DNA from: JBGMEA01 sp041447245
GTDB lineage: Bacteria > Bacillota > Clostridia > Eubacteriales > Anaerofustaceae
Reading direction: 5' to 3'
Length of the DNA: 64,000 bases
Assembly (NCBI GenBank): GCA_041447245.1
Contig: JBGMEA010000012.1
Coordinates: 420,438 to 484,437, forward strand
The stretch's first letter is position 1, and every line of letters starts with the position of its first letter. The position numbers were made by a program, and so were the translations under genes. Positions 45,601 to 52,847 of the stretch are shown here, in pieces. The notes under the pieces were generated by a model. That model saw nothing but the letters and a program-made list of their open reading frames with translations, did no database searches and was not told where the DNA came from.

Positions 45601-46473
45601 TCAATCCGGCAGAGAGAAGCCTTTCGCAAGTCCCGTATCGGAAAAATCGACGGTGAGTGTCTGGATATAAGAAAGATTGTTTTGCGTGTAGACATTGGAG
45701 TATTCCGATCCATGCATGGCGGCGTACGCGAATGCATACAGATCGGTAATATCGCTCGCAATACATTTGCGCATGCCGTCGGTATCGGTGGCGTAAGTGA
45801 ATTCCAGGCTGATCGGCGAATAGACGGCGCTTGTCTTCCCTGACAAGATTTCATAGGGAAGGTACCAGTCTTGCGCGGCCATGCTTCGTTTCAGTGTCAG
45901 GGTTTCCTTATCCGCGGACAGTGCGTTTTCAGTGACCTGCGCGCTTAAAACCGTGCCGTCGCAGATATCGGCGGAATCGGTAAACAGAATGCTACTGATT
46001 GCGTTCGCAAGCTTGCTGTTCTCGATCATTTTCTTTTGGTATCCTCCGCTGCCGTCATACAACCAGATGGTAACTGTGCTGCCGTTTACGGAAAGATAGG
46101 ACGATGTGTTGATGTCGATGGAAGAATTGGATGAATTGTTGCTTCCGTAATACAATTCCTGTTTTTGATATTCGATTTTTGCCGTTTGTGTGTCTTTGAA
46201 AACTGTGAGCTCATAATAATCCGAAACGTCCGGGATATTCTGCGGTTTTTGTCTGCTTGCAGTACCATAGGCGAATGTTGTGAACACCACGGCGTCGAGA
46301 CGGTAAGAAGTCTGGTTTGTGATGTGATCACTCAGCCAGGCATTAATTTCATTATTATAGGTATTTTTCAGTTTATTCTGATGACTGACTGTCAGGAACG
46401 CAATCAGTCCGATCAAAGACAATGCAAGATAAACGGCAAGAACAAGATAAAGGCGTTTCCGCTGTTGTGTCAT
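45601..46473 (-). CDS. Membrane-anchored extracytoplasmic protein of unknown function
   Basis: A 290-residue protein with one N-terminal membrane helix (LVLAVYLALSLIGLIAFLTV) and a Ser/Asn/Thr-rich beta extracytoplasmic part. I use the ATG after cggag; 15 upstream codons are unsupported. No domain recognised. Neighbouring minus-strand genes carry a shared cysteine motif, but this one does not. Confidence 0.7.
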   Translation of the reverse strand: MTQQRKRLYLVLAVYLALSLIGLIAFLTVSHQNKLKNTYNNEINAWLSDHITNQTSYRLDAVVFTTFAYGTASRQKPQNIPDVSDYYELTVFKDTQTAKIEYQKQELYYGSNNSSNSSIDINTSSYLSVNGSTVTIWLYDGSGGYQKKMIENSKLANAISSILFTDSADICDGTVLSAQVTENALSADKETLTLKRSMAAQDWYLPYEILSGKTSAVYSPISLEFTYATDTDGMRKCIASDITDLYAFAYAAMHGSEYSNVYTQNNLSYIQTLTVDFSDTGLAKGFSLPD

Positions 46474-46669
46474 GTGCCTGCTCCGTATCAAAACGATCGG
46501 GGACGCAAGGGCTGTCACGTTCCGATCGGTAAAATTCTGTGTCTATTCTATCACGACGACTCTGCGGAGGAAAGTGCATCGGGGGATTCCAATGGAATTA
46601 TAATGATAGAAAAAAATAAAGACAGCCTAAAAAAAGAAAGCATGCCACAGGATGCTTTCGAGATGTCAA

Positions 46670-47044
46670 TCAGAATTCTTTTGCCGCCAGCACTCCATAG
46701 ATGCCTCCATGGCTGCAATGCGGGGCATTCACGCTGCAATGTACCGCGCAGCCCTGACATCGGGCTGTTGATCTGCCGCTGCCGTCGGTGTTCGCGCCGC
46801 TCTGCACTAGGGAGGTGTGCAGTGCGGCGTTCGCAGCAACGGACGGTTTCAGGGGTGAGAGGGGGTTGTCTTCCGCAAAGACAGTTCTTGCTTTGGCGGA
46901 TTCCAGAAAACCGACGCTGCAGAGATGATATCGCAGATTGCATCGGCGTTGGCATCCGATGCAGCAGATATCCTCCAGATATTCGCGAAACAGCCGATCG
47001 GCTCGGCGGATATCGATTTGGGACAGATTGTCGGTATGCTGCAT
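46670..47044 (-). CDS. Small protein with two four-cysteine motifs
   Basis: A 124-residue protein containing two copies of Cys-x-Gly-Cys-x3-Cys-x6-Cys-Ser-x-Gly: CIGCQRRCNLRYHLCSVG and CQGCAVHCSVNAPHCSHG. The same motif occurs once in the neighbour at 47223. Its start is uncertain: GGGGG precedes the chosen ATG, while the frame is open to 47095. A four-Cys pattern this regular suggests an iron-sulfur cluster or zinc site. No membrane region is left, so it could be a shortened relative of the DUF4405 gene. Confidence 0.68.
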   Translation of the reverse strand: MQHTDNLSQIDIRRADRLFREYLEDICCIGCQRRCNLRYHLCSVGFLESAKARTVFAEDNPLSPLKPSVAANAALHTSLVQSGANTDGSGRSTARCQGCAVHCSVNAPHCSHGGIYGVLAAKEF

Positions 47045-47222
47045 AAAACCCCCGGATACATGCAATGCCAAGCAATGCATGAGCAATGGAATCATTCTAA
47101 ACTACAGATTTATTGTAGCACGACTTTTTCAAAAAATCCATTCTTTTTTAGAATCTTTCCAAAAAAGATATCTTAAACAAAACAACGCGCATTACAGCGC
47201 GTCGTTTCGGATGAGTAATCGT

Positions 47223-48392
47223 TTATAAGGAGCGGGAATCTTTTTTCTTCTTTTTCCCGAGGAGTTCAATGGTATAATATGTGCCGCCGATATACAATCC
47301 CATGATCGGCAGGTAATCGGAGAACAGTTCTGCCGCGCCGATTTGGGTGATGTCTTCGGATACGGAATCCGAGGAATCAGAAGTCTGATCCGATATGCTG
47401 TCTGCCGACTGCGCGGAAGTCGAAGAATCTATGGTTTGTGCTGCAAGTGCCGCATCATAGAGTGTATGGTAGGTTCCCGTTGCTGTTTCCGCCTGTCTGA
47501 CCCCGATGGAGCATTGGGGATACAGCAGAAGGCAATGTCTTGAGCATCCCGTACAACGCAGGCTGCCGAGATACTCGTTCAGAGTCGGGATGCTTGCATC
47601 CGTCGTGCCCGAAGTTACCCCTGTTGTGTCGGAAGAGGTTGTTGTCGAACTGCTTCCGTCTGAATAAACGGCATCATCTTCGTCACTTTCTTTTTCTCCG
47701 CCGTTTCCGTTGCCTTTTCTGTTTTGTTCATACAGCAGTACTGCCTGAGGCTCCGTGGTTTCGGCAGACGCACTTTGCGCGTTGACGGAATCGGTGAGCG
47801 GGGTGCTGTCGGAAACGGAAGCCGTGTCGGTTTCATCCGTTTTGAAGGGAAAGAGTTTGTCCGCCATGTTCAGATCGATCGAGGATCTGATGCCGAGAAC
47901 GGCGATGGCAAGCGCTGCGAATCGCATCAGTGCAGTGCGCAGCTTGCTCGGATGTCGGATGCCCGAGAGCTTTCTGATCGCCCCGAGGATGCTTTTCCAG
48001 TGAAGTCCGACGTGAACCGAAATGAGAATCAGCCCGCCGTATGCCGTGATGTGATGAATGGTTACCCACAAAAAGCGGTTATTCAGAGTAAAAGAAAACA
48101 GTTCTGTGGAAATAAGCACGCCCGAGAGCGCAATGAGCAGCACATCGATCAGGATGAGGGCATCCAGCACGAACATGAATTTCGTCAGCGGTTTGAACTG
48201 TTTGTCAAAGAGTTTGGATGCGACCGTTCGGATCCATTTTGCATTCAACAAATTATGGATGATAAACAACCCGCAGACTCCAAGACCGAGCACTTCATGG
48301 GCTTTGAGCCCTGTGACCGTCGTGTTCATCAGTAAAATAAACACGACGGTCATAACGAGATCGAGGATATATTTCAGATAATTTTTTTTCAT
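47223..48392 (-). CDS. DUF4405 membrane protein with C-terminal four-cysteine motif
   Basis: A 389-residue protein. The N-terminal 170 residues form four helices of the DUF4405 type, cytochrome b561-like, with paired His (VCGLFIIHNLL, WVTIHHITAYGG, SVHVGLHW) suited to heme binding. A Ser/Thr-rich linker leads to CTGCSRHCLLLYPQCSIG and a final membrane segment. A heme-plus-cluster arrangement points to transmembrane electron transfer. I start at the ATG after ggaagagaagag. Its motif is shared with the 46670 protein. Confidence 0.78.
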   Translation of the reverse strand: MKKNYLKYILDLVMTVVFILLMNTTVTGLKAHEVLGLGVCGLFIIHNLLNAKWIRTVASKLFDKQFKPLTKFMFVLDALILIDVLLIALSGVLISTELFSFTLNNRFLWVTIHHITAYGGLILISVHVGLHWKSILGAIRKLSGIRHPSKLRTALMRFAALAIAVLGIRSSIDLNMADKLFPFKTDETDTASVSDSTPLTDSVNAQSASAETTEPQAVLLYEQNRKGNGNGGEKESDEDDAVYSDGSSSTTTSSDTTGVTSGTTDASIPTLNEYLGSLRCTGCSRHCLLLYPQCSIGVRQAETATGTYHTLYDAALAAQTIDSSTSAQSADSISDQTSDSSDSVSEDITQIGAAELFSDYLPIMGLYIGGTYYTIELLGKKKKKDSRSL

Positions 48393-48532
48393 CTCTTCTC
48401 TTCCTTTCAACTCAACGCGGTTTGGTATCCGCAGTTTTCGTTTGTAATGATTCTAACACGGAAACCTTAAAGCAGTCTGAAAGGATAAAACAGAAGAAAA
48501 TTTTTTGATATTCCCTGAAGATAGCGCAATTA

Positions 48533-48572
48533 AAAATCAGAGAGTGCTGTTGCGTAACACCGCTCTCTGAAA
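48533..48572 (-). terminator. Terminator of locus 4 minus-strand operon
   Basis: Imperfect hairpin with cagagag / ctctctg base and gtgtt/aacag upper stem, followed on the minus strand by atttttaatt. Confidence 0.6.
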
Positions 48573-48587
48573 AGAAATGGGGAATGA

Positions 48588-48719
48588 TTACATCATCAGG
48601 ATTGACGATACCATAATCATTAAGAATTCTGCTCTTGCATTTTCAGGAAGAAACGTCAAACTGTTTGCTGCTTCCATGAACCCTTCAGGATAAGTAAAAT
48701 CAACTTTTTTTTCGTTCAT
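48588..48719 (-). CDS. UroD-associated microprotein 4 (43-44 aa)
   Basis: A small gene 10 bases downstream of UroD-fold gene 4 with aaggagg that overlaps the methyltransferase stop. Two consecutive ATG codons are available; the second has better spacing. The protein runs MNEKKVDFTYPEGFMEAANS... and ends AEFLMIMVSSILMM, the same position and hydrophobic-helix end as the microproteins at 11660 and 42171. It is the most divergent of the four, as its partner barrel is. Its place at the 3' side of a fourth UroD-fold gene supports a real family. Confidence 0.82.
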   Translation of the reverse strand: MNEKKVDFTYPEGFMEAANSLTFLPENARAEFLMIMVSSILMM

Positions 48720-48731
48720 CATCTATCCTCC

Positions 48732-49868
48732 TTAATGTCTGTAATTTCTGACAAATTCTGTTACGGCAATCAGGTTTTCGCGTTTGCAGTCGTTGCGGAA
48801 CGACATCATTTTGTTGGTGCTGAAAACGTAACCGTCGCCAAGATCATCGATCAGCTTCTTTGCATAGTCCACGCATTGCTGTTTTGTGCCGTTGCCCAAA
48901 AGATCGGAAGTCATGCCCCCCATAAAACAAATGTTGGGCAATAGTTTGCGCATTTCAAAGATATTGTCCTGTTCCAGGTGAATCATCAATGTCCCCTTCG
49001 GAATGTCTTTGAAGAAATCTACAAAACGCAGCATGGTACTTTCACAGAATATGAACATCGTTTTATTGTTTGCCATTATTTCGTCAACAATTTTCTTTAA
49101 ATAGCGCCAGTAATATTCTTCGAATTGCTTTTCACTGAGGATGCTATGACCCAAGAATGCGCATATAGTGTCACAAAACATGCTGCTGGTATCTGATGCA
49201 AGTGTTGTTTTCAATGAAGGAGCTATGACCGTTTCATACATTACATCCATCGCTTCGATCAATTCTGTTTTGCATTTTCTCAAATCGATCGACACTTCTT
49301 TGATTCCTCTGTAGATGTTGAAAAAATGTTCGAAAGGTAAAAGTGCCGGTACTAAGGGGATCAGCGGAGTCTGAAATTCTGTCAAAAACTTGGTGTTGAT
49401 TCTTTGCGTGTATTCGCCAAATGACGCAAACTCCATGGCAGCATTATTCAATTGTCCGATTGTTAGATTGGGTGTGTATCGCGCAAAGGCTTTTGACCAG
49501 ATAAAAGCGGGCATGTTGTTTCTTATTTGTGTGTATTCATCCCGTTCCATCAATCTGTGGTCATCTACCACGATGGATTCATTTTTCTCGTCAATTTTGT
49601 GAAATCCAACACCCAATGCGTCGGTTACACGCATTGGATTCCTGGTGCCAAGATCCATATAAGCGTCGAATTGATAGCGATTATGAAAATCGCTGACGAC
49701 CGTTTCCATGACGTCGTAATTATGCAATGCTTCGCTGAGAGTATAGTCCGAATCCAGTATTTTCCATGTCCAGAAATTTGAAAACAATGGAGTTCTTTTA
49801 TTGTGTTTGATTTGAATAGCATTGTCGAACAATTCTTTTCGTTCGGCAAAGAGATTTTTTTCTTCCAT
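48732..49868 (-). CDS. UroD-superfamily methyltransferase 4 (divergent)
   Basis: A 378-residue UroD-fold protein, more distant and AT-richer than the other three. Retained elements include NKRTPLFS, IKEVSIDLRKCK, GNGTKQQCVDYAKKLIDDLG and DGYVFSTNK; the QHPE segment of copies 1-2 is not obvious. The usual zinc-motif position reads C275-E276-S277-T278. Start at the ATG nine bases after GGAGG. Divergent from the corrinoid protein gene over a 194-base region with shared operator-like repeats, making the two a functional pair. Confidence 0.85.
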   Translation of the reverse strand: MEEKNLFAERKELFDNAIQIKHNKRTPLFSNFWTWKILDSDYTLSEALHNYDVMETVVSDFHNRYQFDAYMDLGTRNPMRVTDALGVGFHKIDEKNESIVVDDHRLMERDEYTQIRNNMPAFIWSKAFARYTPNLTIGQLNNAAMEFASFGEYTQRINTKFLTEFQTPLIPLVPALLPFEHFFNIYRGIKEVSIDLRKCKTELIEAMDVMYETVIAPSLKTTLASDTSSMFCDTICAFLGHSILSEKQFEEYYWRYLKKIVDEIMANNKTMFIFCESTMLRFVDFFKDIPKGTLMIHLEQDNIFEMRKLLPNICFMGGMTSDLLGNGTKQQCVDYAKKLIDDLGDGYVFSTNKMMSFRNDCKRENLIAVTEFVRNYRH

Positions 49869-49927
49869 AGATCATAACCTCCGAATGTTGCGGTAATTTG
49901 AATCGATTGCGCGCCATCTCATCAATT

Positions 49928-50034
49928 ACCATTTACATGATAAGGATAACACCGCGGAAATAGAATGTCAATTAGAATTTATCATAAAATATATTAATTT
50001 TTACCTTTTACATATAAAGGTCAGCATGTTATAC
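49928..50034. promoter_or_regulatory. Divergent regulatory region with two related operator-like repeats
   Basis: Inverted repeat accttt-tacatat-aaaggt at 50003-50021 and a looser copy accatttacatgataaggat at 49928-49947 lie between UroD-fold gene 4 and the corrinoid gene. A TATACT box at 50029 could serve the corrinoid gene. Two GntR genes follow, and these repeats are candidate GntR sites. Confidence 0.55.
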
Positions 50035-50062
50035 TGAATGCAGTAAGATTACGGAGAAAACG

Positions 50063-50713
50063 ATGGAAGAAAAAATTGTAGCTGCTGTCAGCAATTTGAA
50101 CGATGAGCTGACTCTGAGCTTGGTAAAAGAATCCCTGGAGCAGGGAATTCCCGTCAAGACAATCATGAAATGGCTCAATGAAGGAATGTATCGCATCGGA
50201 CTGATGTATGAAGCGGATGATTGTTATATTGCCGATCTGATTATGGCGGGGTATATCTACCGTCAGGTATTGATGCTGGATGAGATGCAGTTTGATCTGA
50301 ACGGATCGGATGAATCAAAAATCATCGGGACGATCCTGATCTGTACGGTGGAGGGTGATGTTCACGATATCGGAAAAGATATTTTCATCAATCTGGCAAA
50401 AACGGAAGGCTACCGTGTAATCGATCTGGGGGTAGACGTGCATTCGCAGATCGTCTTTGATCAGGTGCTGCATATCAAACCCGACATTCTGGCGATGAGC
50501 GGAATCATTACCAATTCGATCAAATATATGAAAGAGACCGTGGATCTTTTAAAAACGAATTTTTTGCGGCATGAAGTGAAGATTCTGCTCGGAGGCTTAT
50601 CGATGTCGGACGAAATGTGCAACTATATCGGAGCGGATTTTGCGACAACATCCGCCGAAGCCGGCTTAATAAAATGCAACGAATGGATGAAAGCGAAATA
50701 TGGCGATCAATAA
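50063..50713 (+). CDS. Corrinoid (B12-binding) methyltransferase protein
   Basis: A 216-residue two-domain protein: N-terminal helical B12-binding-2 cap (residues 1-85) and Rossmann-type B12 domain with D99-x-H101-xx-G104 (EGDVHDIGKD), whose His ligates cobalt, followed by SGIITNS and LLGGLSMS. Proteins such as MtaC, MttC and MtvC have this form and carry the methyl group between two methyltransferases. Start after acggag. It is the only corrinoid protein in the window and may serve all four UroD-fold proteins. It overlaps the first GntR gene by 14 bases. Confidence 0.93.
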   Translation: MEEKIVAAVSNLNDELTLSLVKESLEQGIPVKTIMKWLNEGMYRIGLMYEADDCYIADLIMAGYIYRQVLMLDEMQFDLNGSDESKIIGTILICTVEGDVHDIGKDIFINLAKTEGYRVIDLGVDVHSQIVFDQVLHIKPDILAMSGIITNSIKYMKETVDLLKTNFLRHEVKILLGGLSMSDEMCNYIGADFATTSAEAGLIKCNEWMKAKYGDQ

Positions 50714-51371
50714 ATTATCCAAATACCATGTGATATTGGAGGATCTGCGCAATCGGATCACGCAGGGGACATTGAAAGAAGAGGATATTCTGCCTTCCGA
50801 AAACCAATTGAGTGCAGAGTATGAAACAAGCCGCGTGACTGCGCGAAAAGCCTTGGCGGTGCTCGCCGGAGAAGGGTTTATTTTTGCCGTGCAGGGGAAA
50901 GGCAATTTTGTCAGCAAGGCAAAGACAGATGAGTTTATTCTGACATTCACCGATGGAAATGAAGCAGAACGGAAACTGATCGGCGCGCAGATTGTAAAGC
51001 CGACGGAACAGTTGATCGGAATGATGCAGTTGAGCAAAGCAGATAAAATTCTGGAGACAAAAAGTTTTTTTATGAAGGAAACCAAAACCATCGGCTACAG
51101 CATCAAACATATTCCGTATGATCCGAAACGGCCTGTAATGGAGAAGGAACTTCACTATATCAATCTGCCGGAATCCGAGGAGCCGCAGATGAGAAAAAGT
51201 TCGGTCATTTCTGTATGCAATGCGGATGAATCGATCGCTGCGGTACTGAAGCTCCCGCTTGGGTATCCGATGATGCATATGCAGATTAAGACGCTGGACA
51301 GCGGGCATCGGACAGTCGGATTGGAAGAAATCTATATGATGGGCGACCAATATCGGATTGTGGGGGAATAA
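50700..51371 (+). CDS. GntR/HutC-family regulator 1
   Basis: A 223-residue regulator: N-terminal GntR winged helix (LPSENQLSAEYETSRVTARK, residues about 30-50) and a C-terminal UTRA ligand domain. It overlaps the corrinoid gene, so it is co-translated. UTRA domains bind small metabolites; it likely senses the compound handled by locus 4. A second GntR gene follows after two bases. Confidence 0.9.
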   Translation: MAINKLSKYHVILEDLRNRITQGTLKEEDILPSENQLSAEYETSRVTARKALAVLAGEGFIFAVQGKGNFVSKAKTDEFILTFTDGNEAERKLIGAQIVKPTEQLIGMMQLSKADKILETKSFFMKETKTIGYSIKHIPYDPKRPVMEKELHYINLPESEEPQMRKSSVISVCNADESIAAVLKLPLGYPMMHMQIKTLDSGHRTVGLEEIYMMGDQYRIVGE

Positions 51372-51373
51372 CG

Positions 51374-52045
51374 ATGGACACAAAACTGTATTCCGTATTG
51401 GTGAGCGACATCAAAAACAAAATTATTTCAGGCGAAATGCAGCCCGGAGAACGGCTGCCGTCCGAAACGGAACTGCTGGACATTTACAACATCAGCAAAA
51501 CAACGATCGCAAAAAGTCTTCAGATTCTTGCGAACGAAGGATATATTGTGACGATTCCCAGAGTCGGGAATTTTGTGTCAAAGCCGCATCAGACGGAGTA
51601 TGTGATGAAATTCGACCCGTCCGAACTTCTGAAATTCTGCGACCATCGTGAATTGTTCAGCTATTCCATTGAGAGAACGGAAGGGAATTTTTGCAACAGA
51701 CTGCAATACAGTATGCTATGCAAATATGAGAAAAGACCCGCGGCAGTTTGCGAGAATTTCATTTTGGGAGAATCATTCGGCTCTTTCCCCGAACCGGATC
51801 GGATCGATTTATCTTCGTTTATGTCTCTTTTGGAAACGTTGTATCCGCCTCATTCGCTGAAAAAGAAGCTTATCATTGAGGCGGTGCTTTGTCCGAACAA
51901 ATATGCAGAGAAGCTGGAATCGAAGGATCGGGACACAGTGATGAAAATTACGGTGCGCTATTATAGCATTGGAGAAATCAGTGTTGCGGAGACGAGATAT
52001 TTCATCCGTCGGGAGTTTTTGGAACTGCATGCGATGGAACGATAA
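51374..52045 (+). CDS. GntR/HutC-family regulator 2
   Basis: A 223-residue GntR protein of the same size as its neighbour, with DNA-binding motif RLPSETELLDIYNISKTTIA and a UTRA-type C-terminal half that is more divergent. Two bases separate it from the first GntR gene, giving a tandem pair that may have arisen by duplication and now form a heterodimer or sense different ligands. Followed by a strong terminator. Confidence 0.9.
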   Translation: MDTKLYSVLVSDIKNKIISGEMQPGERLPSETELLDIYNISKTTIAKSLQILANEGYIVTIPRVGNFVSKPHQTEYVMKFDPSELLKFCDHRELFSYSIERTEGNFCNRLQYSMLCKYEKRPAAVCENFILGESFGSFPEPDRIDLSSFMSLLETLYPPHSLKKKLIIEAVLCPNKYAEKLESKDRDTVMKITVRYYSIGEISVAETRYFIRREFLELHAMER

Positions 52046-52071
52046 ACAAGTTCAGCTGAACCTAAAAAAAC

Positions 52072-52106
52072 AAAAGCAAACATGAAAAAACATGTCTGCT
52101 TTTTTG
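52072..52106. terminator. Bidirectional terminator
   Basis: Stem aaaagcaaacatg / catgtctgctttt (one mismatch) with a T-run. A very similar hairpin occurs at 63889-63925. Confidence 0.85.
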
Positions 52107-52132
52107 GATTGCCTGAACGTAAGGAACTCGAT

Positions 52133-52708
52133 TCAGTCCGTTGAAGCAGTTTGATCTGAAGATTCGGTGTCTGCCATAAGCTGTTTGATGACGAAGACAT
52201 TGGCATCGCCGCGGTTTTGGTAAAAATAATGGAATCCGTCGGCGTCTGTCACCGCTGCCGTGTTCCAGAGTGTGTCAGTCTTGAGATTGCCGATAATGCT
52301 TTTGACATCCGCATTTTTATCGACGGTTTGCATCAACGCAAATACGACGCCTGCGAACACTTGATCATCCGCCTGAATTTCCGAATCCTGCGCATCTTTC
52401 GATTTGGACTGTCGCAGATAGATGATCTGTCCGCTGTCGGACGGAATAATCAGAAGTGTGATGGTGCTGCTGATTGCCGAAGTGTAGACGGTAACATCGC
52501 CGCTGTCTGTGGTAACGGTGGTTTCCGTCAGATCGGGAACCACGAGACCGCTGCTGTATTGCTCGATATTATTATTGAGTGTTTTGATAAACTTTTTGAG
52601 CGTAAGATCGCCGAATGACGAAAGACGCACGTCTCCGCATGCCGTGAGTGAAACGGTGAGGAGCACAATAAATAAGCCGACAGCGAATTGTCTGAGTATG
52701 CGTTTCAT
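52133..52708 (-). CDS. Lipoprotein of unknown function
   Basis: A 191-residue exported lipoprotein; signal peptide with lipobox LTAC (Cys about residue 24). The mature part has a beta-rich Ser/Thr-containing domain with a threonine run (TETTVTTDSGDVTVYTSAIS). Start after aagga. No family recognised. Convergent with the GntR pair. Confidence 0.8.
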   Translation of the reverse strand: MKRILRQFAVGLFIVLLTVSLTACGDVRLSSFGDLTLKKFIKTLNNNIEQYSSGLVVPDLTETTVTTDSGDVTVYTSAISSTITLLIIPSDSGQIIYLRQSKSKDAQDSEIQADDQVFAGVVFALMQTVDKNADVKSIIGNLKTDTLWNTAAVTDADGFHYFYQNRGDANVFVIKQLMADTESSDQTASTD

Positions 52709-52847
52709 CCGAAGATCCTTTCTCTGCGATCTGCCTTACTGTAGATATCGGATCTTGCAGAGAAAAAATTATATCGGAGCGGGTGTTCCTCAAAAAAGAA
52801 AGACCGGCGGAATTGTTTGCTGCCCGAATCCCGCGGGTGATTCTTTG

